Below, in pieces: positions 32,342-45,239 of a DNA stretch of 64,000 nucleotides. The stretch is from Gossypium raimondii (Eukaryota > Streptophyta > Magnoliopsida > Malvales > Malvaceae). Below the pieces are notes generated by a model. It was not told the DNA's origin. It saw only the letters and a list, made by a program, of their open reading frames with translations, and searched no databases. The position numbers and the translations under genes are program-made. The stretch covers positions 2,790,001-2,854,000 of the forward strand of contig NC_068565.1 of NCBI RefSeq assembly GCF_025698545.1, read 5' to 3'. Numbering within the stretch: position 1 is the first letter of the stretch; each line of letters starts with the position of its first letter.

Positions 32342-33595
32342 AAAAAAAGTGAAAAAAATTATTACCTAATCCCTTAAATGTTTTTCCAATGTAATCATAA
32401 ATTTGCATTTTAATTATCCCATAATTTTACAATTCAATTTTTAAAAAATTCCTGGAAACTTCTCAATATTCTCATTTTCATGATTTTGTAATTAGTTGTG
32501 GTATTGAAAGTTGGTGACAATTAGGTCAAAATGACCCATCAAACATGATTTGCTGTTGCAACCTAATTTTAATTTTTTTTAAATCCTTGACCAACTCTAA
32601 TAATAATAATAATTATTTATTTATTTGGCAATATTGTAAACATTAATTCTTAAGATAAGGTATATATATCATTTATGCATCCAAAAATAGAAAGAAAAAA
32701 AACAACAATCAACTTCAAAATGGTACCAACCAATACACAATTAACAGTTAGAAACTTTTAAGGGATTAGGTAATAATTTTTTTCGCTTCTTCTTCATTTT
32801 CTTAGTGTCACTTATAACCATGATACCACCAAGCACTTAGTCAAGCCCTTCCATCCCTGTGGGACATGCCTTGCATCTTTGTCATTATCTTTCATTTCTA
32901 ATTATTTATATCTTCTTCTTCATTTTCTAATTTTTATTAGGCATTTAGGGTTTAATTTCTTTAATAAATGTAACAAATACTAAACAAAAATTAGGTTATA
33001 AATGATGAGATTAGGGTCTCAAAATTTATGGGATGTCACATTTTAAAAATTAAATTTCGGGTTTTGTAACATTGTTTTGTGATTAAAATGAGAGGTGTAT
33101 AAGGTTAGGTTGGGTCAGATTCGGGTTACGACTATGTATAATATTAGTATCTTTTATTTTTTGTCCAAGTTTGGTTTGATAAAAAATATAAGCTTTAAGT
33201 TTTACCCAAATCCGTTCATATCTGTAAACGATTAACTCAAGTTTGTTTTAAATCCAATCATATTTTTTAATATATAATAATTGTATATATTTTATTAAAA
33301 TATTAAGCATGGACAATTTAATATTTTTTAATATTTACCTTATAGCATTAAATATTATTGTATATTTAATTTTACATGATATAATTTACATAACAACAAA
33401 AAATATTACAAAAGTATAAATTAGGTCAAGTTCGGGTTTTAAATGTTGGAAACAGACCTAAATTTTTATCTAAGCCCATTTCCTCGAATCTCTTTTTTTT
33501 TTTGTCTAAATTCTCTCATATTTTAGACAAATATTCGGATATGAGCATATAGTCTAACTATTATACATGTCTAATCAATATTAATGTATATATAT

Positions 33596-33945
33596 TAAAG
33601 GTCAAATTCTGCTATTAAACCCTTTACTTTATGTAAGGTGTGGATTTAGTACTTTTACTTTAATTTGGCCATTTTCAGTCCTTGTACTTTTAAATTTTGA
33701 AAATTTTAGTCCTAACCAAATGATAACTATTAAATTCATTGGTGAACGTAAACTAAATCTATAACTTCACGCATAATATGGGACTAATGACATAATTTAA
33801 CCAAATAGATTTAACTGCTACCATATTGGATTAGGACAAAATTTTAAAATTCGAAAAATATAGAGACTAAAATCAATCAAATTAAAATACAGGTACTAAA
33901 TATATAACTTACACAAAGTACAGGATCTAATAGCAAGTTTTGAAG
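33596..33945. mobile_element. Foldback MITE with TIRs of about 110 bp
   Basis: The left end 'ctgctattaaaccctttact' pairs with the reverse complement of the right end, 'cttgctattagatcctgtac'. The pairing continues through 'gtaaggtgtggatttagtac' and onward for about 110 bp. The interior is short and non-coding. Flanking duplications were not resolved. Confidence 0.75.
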
Positions 33946-34245
33946 TATTTTAAAGCTCCCCATCGTATATTCCCTCAAAAAAATTCATGAAAATGATGAG
34001 TCCACCGTCTCTTTGAATTCATATAATTAAGATGTTTTAGTTGCTAAGGTCGATCCCACTAGTTTTATTTTCTAGCACCGAAATACAAAGACATTGCACC
34101 CACCAATGTACCCAAAACCCTTTTAAGTACCCCTTTTATTGTTCAAGTGTAAATCAAGTTTCCTTTTAGCTTCCAAAAAAAAAATCTCTTCATCTTTCCA
34201 TCAAAATCCCATAAATTTCCTTCCATCCAAACAAGATATTCAACA

Positions 34246-34680
34246 ATGAAGAAGATAAATCTCCTACTTAGGAAATGCAAGAGCTTGTCGAGACAACTAG
34301 GAAGGTCATCTTCATATAGTAGCTTAAGATCGAAATCGGCTCGAGAAGATCTTCGCCATTATATATGGGATCATATAAGAAGAAGAACGAGGAGGAACGA
34401 AGATGGAGATAATGATGATAATGATGATGGGCACCAATGTTACGAAACGATTTATGTCGGGAGTACGAGGAAACGATACGTGGTTAGTTCGAAGTACCTT
34501 AAACATCCATTATTGGATGCTTTAATAGAGAGGTCTAAACAAAAGCATGGAGGGGAAGATCACATATTGGTTAAATGTGAGGTAGTTTTGTTTGATCATC
34601 TTTTGTGGATGATTGAGAATTCTGATCCAAATCTCATTTTGGATTCATTGGAGGAATTGACTGACCTTTATGTGTTTTGA
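34246..34680 (+). CDS. SAUR-like auxin-responsive protein (SAUR76-78 type)
   Basis: This single-exon gene encodes 144 residues. The start MKKINLLLRKCKSLSRQLGR followed by a Ser-rich stretch is characteristic of the SAUR76/77/78 branch of small auxin-up RNA proteins. The SAUR core lies at about residues 66-143 (YETIYVGSTRKRYVVSSKYL, then HPLLDALIERS and ILVKCEVVLFDHLLWMIEN). Family members are short-lived regulators of growth; many SAURs act on PP2C.D phosphatases and so on H+-ATPase, though this branch has also been tied to ethylene signalling. An acidic, GAT-repeat-encoded insert (NEDGDNDDNDDG, about residues 51-62) lies before the core. Being intronless fits the family. The 3' flank carries another GAT repeat near 34730. 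Confidence 0.93.
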   Translation: MKKINLLLRKCKSLSRQLGRSSSYSSLRSKSAREDLRHYIWDHIRRRTRRNEDGDNDDNDDGHQCYETIYVGSTRKRYVVSSKYLKHPLLDALIERSKQKHGGEDHILVKCEVVLFDHLLWMIENSDPNLILDSLEELTDLYVF

Positions 34681-35856
34681 ATCAATTTACTTATATATAC
34701 ATACATATGTTATTTTATTGAGTATTCAGATGATGATGATGGTGATGATTTAGAGGTTTATTGTGATAATTCAATATTTGTTGATGTCCCTTTTATTAAT
34801 TAACTCTTAATTGTGTTATCTTTTTGTTCTGAATTTGGGTACCCAAATTTATTTTCTTTTCATTGGTATTCTTTCTGTATGACAAATAAAAGCTGTAATG
34901 AATATACATTTTATTCGATTAAAATTGACTACTATTACTTATTTTCAAAAGAATATTAATCAATGTTGGTCTAGTTTTACTATATCAGTACATATATAAA
35001 GTACTTAACATTGAATTATTTTGTTGTTATATACTGGCAAACAAGTTTTAATTTATAAAAATAATGAGCAGACCAAGGGTTTAATTTATATATAACACAA
35101 CATAATCAATTTGTGTACAATCAACCTTTTGTTGACAAATTTTTCAAAGAATTTTTAAATAAATAAGAAATAATTTTTAAATAAATAAGAAATAAATAAA
35201 CTTTGGTTACATTAGTTAAGTAGTAATAAAATCAATGTCCTTAAATAGAATTACGGATTCAAATTTTATGAATGCGAGAATAAGAGAAAACCGTATGACC
35301 AATTAAATCGATTGAACTGAAAATAAATTGAGTTATTAATCTAGAGAATGATATTGAACCAGTTAGAACTACAAAACCAATTGATTTTTTTCAAAATTTC
35401 TATTACTTTTTTAATTGAACTGATTAAGCTAATAATCTAATCGATTGATTTGACCAATTCAACCACTAATCCGATAGAGAAAGAGAAAATGTATTAGAAG
35501 AGTTCATAAAACTACCCAATAAGAGATTTCAGAAAGAACAAAAAAAGAAGTTAGAGTAAAAATTTGGTCAAAGAAATTATCAGGCCTTCAAAATGAAGGA
35601 CCAATATATAGAAGAGCAATAAATGGAAGATTAAAGAATGAAGGGGAAACCATAATCAAGACCAAACAACATGCATTGCATAGGTTTGTTCTCACATAAC
35701 ATACAAATCAACAGTTATATCCAACTCAAGCATAGTCTGCTCGGAAATTCGATGTCAAAAAGTCCCCCTTTTATACCGCTACTACTATAGACCTGCCTAG
35801 AAGCTCACATAATTTTAGCTGACTTAAACGGAGAAACACTCGATATAAAGAAAGTT
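34681..35856. other. Intergenic region between SAUR and NRPB8 3' ends
   Basis: These are the convergent 3' ends of SAUR (plus) and NRPB8 (minus). The DNA is AT-rich. A relic at about 35290-35480 is rich in 'aaccaattgaa' and 'atcgattgaac' variants and resembles 30050-30240. No gene is seen. Confidence 0.55.
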
Positions 35857-38277
35857 TCAGAGCTTCCTTATGAGAAGAAATAGCCTCTGGTCAAGTTCAA
35901 AGTGGGAAACATGAGAAGCTTCTCCTCTCAATAGCATTAAAAGCCCACCATATGATACATAGATCTCCCTGAAAGTAACACACACCTTTAATTTTAAGAT
36001 CAAGCAGCTACAATGATAGAATAAACAAAGATATACTAGTGGTTAGCAAACATACGCTTTAAGTCCTTTCCCTGAAGAATCATCGGATATCTTGTATAAC
36101 TTCCCATGCATGACATACTCATACTTATCTGCAAGAGACTTCCTCCCCTGGAATACATGTTGAAATTTTTTAGGCATACGGCAACAAAGTAATGGATGTG
36201 TTTAAGATATAGGCACCTTTTCATACATAATAACCATATAGACTTGTTTAAATAAAGTTGGCCAGCCGCTCCATAATAAAAAATGATAACAGATTATCTC
36301 TTTCTCTTTGTTTAACTCTCTTACTGAACAGTTTCATTGAGATAATAAATAATAGAAAACAAGACCAGCCGTTTGTGTTTGTGCATGTTAAGAGGACAAG
36401 GTATATAGATAAGTTCTCCGATAAATGATGTATCTTGGGCAAAAGAGTGCAAACAAAGGAAACTGGTCTTTCTATTGCTTATCGAGGAAGACCAACAAGA
36501 AACTACACATGAGGACAGAAAATTTAAATTATTAATGGCACATTGTTCTGTATAGCAGACTCTACTAATAAAGCTCAACTTGTTATTGTTATCATATGGC
36601 ACATTAAAGACAATGTGTAGTATTCATGGAAAATAAGTAGAATTTTGGAGCACTATTTTAGCTGACTTGGTAGCTAACCGATCAAACCTATAATTATTTC
36701 ATTGTTAGAATTAGAACCCTATGAACATCTTAGTTATTGAGACCAAACTTCAAGGGAAAATTGTTTATTTACCCCCACAAACTATAACATATGCTACAAA
36801 CACATTCCATATGCAACAGTAGTAATCGGTTTAATGTAGCCACTTAGTCCTCTTAAGACCCTAAGGAAACATAAACACTTTTTTTTTTCCTCTACAGCAC
36901 ACCCTCCAAAGCCCCAAACACCGAACACACACATAAATGGCAATGTCAACCACAATTTATGCACATTTTTCTAGCTTAGTTCAACTTTGATAATATCATA
37001 TGAGAAGGCCAAACTATATTAAACTTTATGAATAGCTTTAGTGACTGACAAACTATATTAACAATTAGGACTTAAATCATTGATTAGAACCAAATTGAAA
37101 CTGAATATACAAACAGTTAATGATCCAACTCAAGCTCGGGAGATCAGAGTCAAGGTTATCCGAATAGTTTCATTTCCAATAAGAATATCTTTTGCTGCAG
37201 AAAAAGAAATAGCCAAGAGCATTAACCATTAAAACATGATAGTAAGATTACCGGATTGAAATAGCCAGTATCAGGCGTCCCATCCAAATTCAACGTGTGA
37301 GATAACGCCATTGTGAATTTATCACCAACATGCATAGGATATATCTCTGTATTTACATCGAGGTGCATGAACATATCACAGTTCTGGCTCCGTGCTTCAA
37401 TGCGGGTAACTGCATCAATGTATAAACAAATGTAAATTGAATGCAAATTAGGGGTGTAAATCAGACATTAATGCTCGCAAGCTACACAAGTTCGACTCAA
37501 AAAAATTCAAACTCGATTCAGCAATTATCGAGTCAACCTCAAACTTGAGCAGCTTGAGCCATTGGTCAAGCTGAATTCGAGCTTAGTACTTGACTCGGAT
37601 GGCTTATGAGCCTTATCGAGCTTTTCATATTTTTACATTATTAAATTATGTTACTACCCTTAATATATATTATTAACCTTAAGCTTAATTATTGAATCGA
37701 ACTTGAGTACAAAAATTTGTAAACTAGCATAATCAAGCTCAAGTAGCTTGATTATATCTCAAGCCGAACTCGAGCTTAAAAATAGATGTTTAATTGAGCT
37801 CAAATTGAGTATCGAGCTCCGAATTCCAAGTCGAGTTCAAGCTAGCTGTAAAAATTAGGTGGAAAAAAACCCATTAAAACTGCTTTATATCTACCATATA
37901 AGTAAACATTAAACAAAATATGCACTTCTAACCCTACATAGTTTAGAGTATTACCTCAAAAAAGTTAATCAAAATAACAAAAAACAACACCAATAATACT
38001 AATAATTGGGAACAAAATCCAGGGTTTCTCAATGAGCATGGAGTACTAGAAAATCATCCAAATCCATAACATATACATAAAATTGAAAAATATTACAGAA
38101 CAATGAAATAAACACAGTGAAATAAGAATACCCAAAGTAAGTAATTAGAGAAAGAACCGCAAAAATAACTTAAAAAAAGAAGAGGAGATTAAAGATTTGA
38201 CCTTTATCAAACTTTTTACCATCTGGGTCAAGCTTATCAACAACAAAAATATCCTCAAAAAGTATTAAGTTTGACAT
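35857..38277 (-). CDS. RNA polymerases I, II and III subunit RPABC3 (RPB8)
   Basis: RPB8 is a shared OB-fold subunit of all nuclear RNA polymerases. Four exons on the minus strand: 38277-38202 ([20 protein letters not shown]), 37409-37252 ([20 protein letters not shown], then [20 protein letters not shown]), 36147-36056 ([20 protein letters not shown]) and 35968-35857 ([19 protein letters not shown], then [14 protein letters not shown]). All introns are GT-AG and the phases close to 145 residues, the normal length for the family. Intron 1 carries a foldback-type repeat relic (37447-37860). The start is the first ATG, just upstream of the conserved LFEDIFVV strand. The 1.04 kb to SR45 serves as a head-to-head promoter region. 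The gene looks intact. Confidence 0.96.
37447..37860. repeat. Dispersed repeat relic in NRPB8 intron 1
   Basis: It begins 'aggggtgtaaatcagac' and is dense with 'gagctcaa', 'tcgagc' and 'caagctcgag'-like words in both orientations. That composition is typical of a widespread plant non-autonomous DNA repeat. A similar but older piece occupies S-RLK intron 6 (about 13345-13690). It is spliced out. Confidence 0.6.
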
Positions 38278-39266
38278 CGTCTGCAAAATTTTAAACACTC
38301 GAAACAGAGAAAAACTATCTGAACAAGAGTCAACAGATACCAAAGAGAGTGGCTTTGTAGCTTTTATATAAAAGAAGGGAACCCCAAAACCTAGGGTAAA
38401 TTCAGGCTCGGTCTGAAAGCAAATTAGAATCTTTTTTTTTTAGGTAATTTGATTATTATTTGAATAATATTTAAGGGTAAATTACGCCATTAGTTATTAA
38501 ACTAGGAGTAAATTTTAGTTTTGGTCATTTAACTAAAAAAGTTACAATTAGGTCATTGAAATATTCAAAAATTTTTATTTAAGTCATTAAGCTATTCAAA
38601 AAATTTTATTTGAGTCACTGGATTATTAAGTTTTTTTTTAAGTTCCATGAGTGAGCTCCAAACGACGATCTGACAATTGATATGGTGAATTAGTATCTAT
38701 CGATGAGTAGAAAAACATATCTTAGATCAAAATTGATATGATGTTCAGTGTCGAAGATCAAAGAAAAAAGTAGTTTCAATTTTGGTTAAAGAAGTTTGAT
38801 GGTAAATCGCAGACTGTGAATCAATATGAGTTGAAGGAGAAAGAGAAAGATGATAAGAGAAAGAGATAGAGATCATTGTGTATTAGTAGCATCTGGAGAA
38901 GAAATTGAATGAACTTTTCACCATTGAATTTAGCAAGTGCTGCTCGAAAAAGAACTAATATTAGTTTAAACATATCAAAGATTCTTTTAGCGACACCCAT
39001 GGAGCAAGGATTAGTTCCTAAAAAGATGTTCACAAATTAAATTAAATTGTTTTATTTTAAATTTGTAGATATAACATATATAATATTATTATTAATTTCA
39101 AATTATATATTTAATTTTTAACGAAAGTACGAATACAACATGGAAAAAAAATAAAATAAGATCAAAAGTGGCTTGTAAGGGAAATAAATAAAATAAAAGC
39201 GGTAGCCTATCTTTACCAGATAAATTGAGTCCTCTGCCGCAAAATACCATCTCAACTACGACCCCC

Positions 39267-39285
39267 TAGGGTTTATCTAGGGTTT
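39267..39285 (+). promoter_or_regulatory. Double telo-box (TAGGGTTT x2) in the SR45 leader
   Basis: Two TAGGGTTT words at 39267-39274 and 39278-39285 lie about 40-55 bp upstream of the SR45 ATG. Telo-boxes (AAACCCTA) are known in plants near transcription starts of highly expressed housekeeping and translation-related genes. Function here is inferred from motif and position. Confidence 0.6.
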
Positions 39286-39321
39286 CCCATTTTCTACCGT
39301 TCCTCTCTTTGTATTCCGCCA

Positions 39322-42300
39322 ATGGCGAAGCCGACGAGAGGCCGCCGTTCTCCTTCTGTCTCCGGCTCCGGTTCCTCTTCCCGTTCTCGTTCACGGTCTA
39401 GGTCTCGCTCCCGCTCTTATTCCGGTTCAGACTCCAAGTCCAGTTCTCGCTCTCGCTCAGTGTCCCGCTCCAGATCTGCTTCCCCGTCTAGCTCTCGTTC
39501 TCGCTCCAGATCTTTATCCTCTTCTCCTTCTCGTAGCGGTAGCTCTCGAAGTCGCAGTCCTCCTCAGCGTCGAAGGTTACTTTCTTTTTCGCTCGTTAGA
39601 TTAAAGATGCTTTTTGTATTCTCCTTAAGGATTGATAACTTTGAAGATTTGAAAATTTTGATGAAAGAAATGAGGGAATTTAATTCTATTTTGATTAGAT
39701 GTTCTCTGGTTGCTGCTTTTGCTATGTAAAAGAAAATAATAAATCTGGATATTGTAGGAAATGATTTTACTTTTTACATGGAACAATTATGTTAGGATTA
39801 GTGTTCCAATCGATTTTCTTGTTTCTTTGCAAATGCTTAGGGAGCAAAAGCAAGTGGTAAAAAAAGTAGTGAAGTAACAACCAGAGGGAGCGGTATTTGG
39901 AATATTAGGGATATCATTTTCCCTTCCTCTGTAGATGGTACTGAAAGTTAGTAAATTATATTCTTGCTAATAGAAAAAAAAACCAACGATCTACCTACAT
40001 CATTCTTTATGGTTGCTAATGGCCAAAAATGAATTATCTACGTCATGATAAGAACTTGGAAACTTGGCTCATGGTGTTCTAGTTCACCTACTTGCTTTAT
40101 GCAGTAATTTAACTTTATTGAGTTATGGTTGCTTGGAGTAGTTGGAAGGGTGAATTCTGACATATCTTTGTTTGCTGATTGGGTTGGAATCCAATATATG
40201 TATACAAGAGTCAATGAAAGTTATGAATTATGAGTCCTGATGGAGGAGTGCAGTCCATTTAATTAACTTGGATTGCGGGCTCAATTCAACTGTCTTATGG
40301 GAATGCCATCCTATTTATTGACATTGCTACATTGGTGTCTCAAGTTTAGATACTATTAGCTGCCCTCCTACTTTTTATTTCCCTCTTGCATGCAGTTGAT
40401 ATCCTTTTGAAATTTTAATTTGTGTATCTGAGTTTTCTTTTCTTTTGTTGACAGTGCGACTGATGCATCTAGGCGAGGTCGTTCCCCTCCTCCGCAATCT
40501 AAAAAATCATCTCCTGCTCCGAGGTAAAGACATTTTAAGTTAAGATTTACCAGTATTGTCAGTTTAGATTTCTGCAGAGGCATTATGTTGTTCTATGTAT
40601 CGTATATGAGCTATGTTAAGTTCAGATTTACCAGTATTGTCAGTCTAAAGTTCTGCGGAGTCCTTATGTTGTTCTGTATGGATTGCATGTGTTCAATATT
40701 ATTACCAATCAGGGAATGAATTTTTAAAGGTAATGCATGATTTAGAAAACGAAATAGTTGTTGAACAAGAAGAAAAAAGAAACTTGGTTTTAATTTGTTT
40801 GAAGTTGGTGGATCTGGGCTTCTAGTGATAGAGAAAACCAATAAATCTTTTAAAAAGCAGTTTTTTAGTTTAATTCTTCTTCTCACAGGATAACTGTCTT
40901 TATTGTTGTTTCTTAATTCTTATGAAACAAAGGATGTTTTTTCCTTCCTATAGTTCTGAGTATGGGGAATTTTTTTATTGCTTCCTGTTTTCTTCATGAG
41001 AAAATGAGAAACTTTGACTTGGTTGCTTGTATTATATGAAATTTGTGTAAACATGCATTATGCTTGATAATACGGGAGGAGTTTAACTGTATGCTAATGT
41101 TTCCATATTATGAAAATAAAAGATTGAAGTTTGTGCGCTAGTACTTATTTGTTCTTGACATTGATTTCAGGAAGACTTCTCCCATCCGTGAGTCTCTGGT
41201 TCTTTACGTCGACTCACTGAGCAGGAATGTTAATGAAGGTCATCTAAGAGAAATATTCGGTATGTGCTTTACCTTTTAACCTTTTGAGAAGCATAGATGC
41301 TTGACTGAGAATAATTATTTCTTGTATTTGGATGATTTTTTGTTTTCTTAGTTTTTTTAAACATTAGATGCTTCACTAGTTCAATGCTTAACATAATTGT
41401 CCTCATCTTTCCACTCTGTAGGTAATTTCGGTGAAGTTGTAAATGTGGATCTTGCAATGGACCGTGCTGTAAGTTCATACAAGTTATATCTTGGTGTTTA
41501 TCATCATCATCGTCATCATTATTATTATTACTAAGACATTTTTTGTGTTAACAGCTTAATCTTCCAAGAGGATTTGGATATGTTGAATTCAAGACAAGAG
41601 CAGATGCTGAAAAAGCTCTACTTTACATGGATGGTGTAGGTTTTGCTAAGATGTGAAAGTAAAACTATTAGTAGTATTTAGATTTAGCATTTGTGAGAAT
41701 GATGTTAACTGTTGGTTCAATGCAGGCCCAGATTGATGGCAATGTAGTAAGAGCGAAATTCACACTTCCTCCACGACCAAAAGCTTCTCCGCCACCAAAG
41801 CCAAATCCTTCTGCTACTACTAAAAGAGATGCTCCCAAATCTGATAATGTCAATGCTGATACCGAGAAGGATGGGCCAAAACGACCACGGGAACGTATGT
41901 TTAATTTAGTAAAATTTTATGTTTTTTTAATTTGTATGTTTAGTTGTTTACAATCCAACTTGTTATCTGATGGATACAGCTTCTCCTCAACGGAAGCCCC
42001 CGCCTTCACCACGAAGGAGATCTCCTGTGGGCCGAAGAGGTGGATCTCCTAGACGACCACCAGAGTCTCCTCGTCGGCGGCCTGATTCTCCGGTTCGTCG
42101 TCGTGGTGAAACACCTCCTAGGCGCCGACCTGCCTCTCCTGCTAGAGGTCGTTCTCCATTGTCTCCTCCAAGGCGACTTCGATCTCCAGCAAGGTCTGTT
42201 AGTCCTAATAGGTAATAGCTTGTGTAAATGAACTGGTTTTGAAAGATTTTGACCCATTTAATCTTCTCAGGACCTCTCCGCGTAGGATGCGTGGCAGTCC

Positions 42301-43520
42301 AATCCGAAGGCGTTCTCCACCCCCAAGGCGCCGGTACGCATGTGTTTTATCTATTTCCATAATGCTTTAATTTTATTGCCCTAAGGTATTAGTGAGTCGA
42401 CACAACTTGTGAATAAATGAATAAATTCACAACATCTTACTGAACCAGAGAAATCAAGAGTGCTATAATTTGCTAGGCAAACCCAGTTTTGGCCGTTTTA
42501 ACCAAAACTTTGGCGTTGATCATTTGCCAGTATGAAGTGTAGAATAGTCAAGACAAAGTAGTTCAACTATAATTTGCTTACTATTAAGTTTTATTACAGT
42601 TCACCTCCCAGACGACCTCGTAGCCCTCCAAGAAGGTCTCCCTTCAATCGTAGACGTAGCCCTTCTCCAATTCGTAGGCGGAGCCGTTCTCCAATTCGCA
42701 GGCCTCTTCGTTCTCGTTCAAGGTCAATCTCACCACCAAGGTAGGGCATTTGCTCTAAACAATCCTTCTTTCTTTTTCATCACAACACTATTTATCCTGC
42801 AATATGCCAATTTTTTTTCAAGAATAGGGATAAAATGGAATACATTATTATATTTAATTATATGGGCTGGAATTAAATTTGATTAACTGCATTGAATGAG
42901 TTAATTTGAGCTTGTGCTGGTCCTCTTATCAATTGTCTACTGTTGTTTGTAATCATGTGTTCACCTCATATCTTACTTCGGTATTTTATCTTCAAAACAG
43001 AGGCAGAGGACCTGCAGCACGACGTGGGAGGTCATCATCCTATTCCCGATCACCCAGTCCCCGAAAGGTTTTGCATTTTCTTTACTTTTGGTTTTGAGGG
43101 GAGTAACATATTTACTAGTTATTTAACATCTGACTTTTTCTTTTTCAATTATGACAGGCAGGACGAAGGGTTTCAAGGAGTCGCAGTCCTAGGAGGTAAT
43201 TTCAACCTTTTCCCCCCAATCTTTTGAAATTATTATTTCATCGCAAGATGGTTTCTTTTTTCTTCATTTATTTGTTATTAGTTCGTTAATGATAGATAGA
43301 TGCTGTGTGTTCACGGAGACTAAGCTGCTCTTGCACGAGAACTATCTCTCTCTTGTGCATGTGCTTATTCTCTAAACTTTTGCCTATGGCCCAAGTTGCT
43401 TCTTGTTGTGGTTTCCAATTTATAATATGAAGGGATGCTTTTTTCATGTGCAGGCCATTGAGAGGAAGAAGAAGCAGCAGCAAAAGCAGCAGCAGTAGTT
43501 CGCCTCCTCGGAGGCCGTAG
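39322..43520 (+). CDS. Serine/arginine-rich splicing factor SR45 (RNPS1-like)
   Basis: A nuclear splicing factor and exon-junction-complex associate. Twelve exons join in phase to 438 residues: 39322-39575, 40455-40523, 41171-41259, 41422-41468, 41555-41635, 41726-41894, 41980-42211, 42271-42333, 42600-42740, 43001-43067, 43158-43195 and 43454-43520. Residues 1-108 form the first RS domain. The RRM follows at about 115-195, with RNP2-like LVLYVDSL and RNP1 RGFGYVEF. The rest is a long Pro/Arg/Ser-rich RS2 domain ending SSSSSSPPRRP. This RS1-RRM-RS2 layout is diagnostic. All introns are GT-AG. Exon 7 has two in-phase donors 18 nt apart (after 42193 and 42211). Exon 7 opens with SPQRK, the region alternatively spliced in Arabidopsis SR45. 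Confidence 0.96.
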
Positions 43521-45239
43521 ATTCCCTCAGCTGATTCTCTATTTGTTGTGTGAATGATGTAATAGGGGAGTCAGTATCGAGTTGCTTCAGAATAATACTT
43601 ACACATTGCATCTGTGATAATACTTTAACTGCCTTTTAACAAAGTCTTGATGATGAGTTTGTGAGTATTGATAATGAGTACATTATGTATGAAAGAGTTT
43701 GTTTCCCTAAACCATTAGTTACTCATAAATCTCTTTAACACTTAGCCTTTATTTTTAGGGTTAATATATATTATGCCCTTGAATTTTTTTATCTGGTTCT
43801 CGAATTTGTAATTCGTCAATCAGGTTGGCATTTTCGTTCACATTTTGCCATTCCAGTGACGAAATATAAGTTTAGGTACCAATTAGGTCATTAGATACAA
43901 ATGAATAAGTTTGGAGGTAAAATATATATTAACACTTATTTTTATTTTCACCATGAATTTAGTCCTCTTCCCAAAAATTAAGGAAATTTGAGCAGTTAGT
44001 TTATTTGGGCTGTAGGGTTAAACATTATTGTTAAATTGCTGATCTGATAATTAAATGTTTGTAGTTACGTTAAGTATGAGAAATAGGTAAGATAATTAAT
44101 TGTTTGTAGTTTCGTAAAGTAGGAGTATTAGCTAAGGTTTTTGACAAAATTAAAGTTGAGGAGTTAGCACTAATTTTTATAGAGGAAAACTGATAGAGGA
44201 AGGAGTGAAATGTGAATTGAGCTGTAATAGATTTTTATTAGTTCTTTTTGTCCTTTGTTAGAAAGGGTAGAAAGGGGTAACCGTAGTAATAAATTCTTTT
44301 TGTCCTTTGTTAGAAAGGGAAGAAAGGGCTAACCATGGTTTGAATCTTGACCTTGGTGTCAATTGATTATTTAACCTTACTTGAATCTTTTCTTAGGTAT
44401 CAACTAGGTGAAGCTAGAAAATTTGAGTGGGAGCGAAATTAAATGGTATGTTTTTACGATAATAAAAGTATAATTTAATTATTTTAATAGTTTATATTTT
44501 TATAATTTTTAAAGATTAAATTAATTTTTTATTATTTTTTAGGGGTTAAAATTTATATTTATTATTTTTAAGGAGTTTAAATAGAAAATTTATATTTCAG
44601 GGGAGCTAGATCCTTGCCAGCCCCCTGGATTCGTCATCGGTGTTAATCGTAAATTTATAATTAATGTAACTTTTTTACTGTTAAAAACACTTAGTGTTTA
44701 ATATTACTGGTAAATTATTTTTAAAAAGATAAAATATTTATTTTAAATAAAATGTTCTACATTAAAAATAAATTATTTACATCAATTTAAATTATAATAA
44801 AATATAAGAAATAATTTATTATAATTTATTAATAATATTTTAATATATGAAATATGAATTTTTATGTTTTAAGTAATTAATACAAATTATTTTTAAATTT
44901 TAATTTGAATATATAAATTATATTTTAAATGTTAAGATCACATATAAATCATAATTGTTATAAATTTAAATATACAAAATACTGTATAAATATTACAAAA
45001 TTTTGATGATAAACATGATTTTGATCATGAAAATGATTTTCCAATTTTTATTTTTATTTTATAAATTATAGGTTTTGCATTGAGGTTAAAGATATTTTCA
45101 AGATATGTTTTTGCCGTAAAATTGATGTATTTGACATTATTTATAGGTTGAAAAGTATTTTTAAAAACAATAAATTCGAGACGAAATTTAGGATTGAACT
45201 AACATTAATATATCAAAGCTCAAACATTAACGAGGCTTA
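43521..45239. other. Intergenic DNA between SR45 and the NAL1 promoter
   Basis: This holds the SR45 3' UTR, then AT-rich sequence with no supported gene. A short direct duplication, 'ttctttttgtcctttgttag' (near 44242 and 44298), is visible. At 44380-44640 there is LTR-like noncoding DNA. Confidence 0.5.

Larger units (their letters stand above)
29898..34245. other. Gene-free AT-rich region with transposon relics
   Basis: No coding gene is supported. Recognisable pieces are a tRNA-like SINE unit (32228-32341), a long-TIR MITE (33596-33945), and two relics of the 'ggcccgag ... agcccgaccca' dispersed family at about 30580-31150 and 33090-33560. A block at 30050-30240 is rich in 'aaccgat' variants and is related in style to 35290-35480. 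The frame 30210-30449 looks like chance. Confidence 0.6.

Noticed and set aside
42006-42257. Arg/Ser-rich minus-strand frame
   Set aside because: It is the antisense shadow of the SR45 RS-domain exon.
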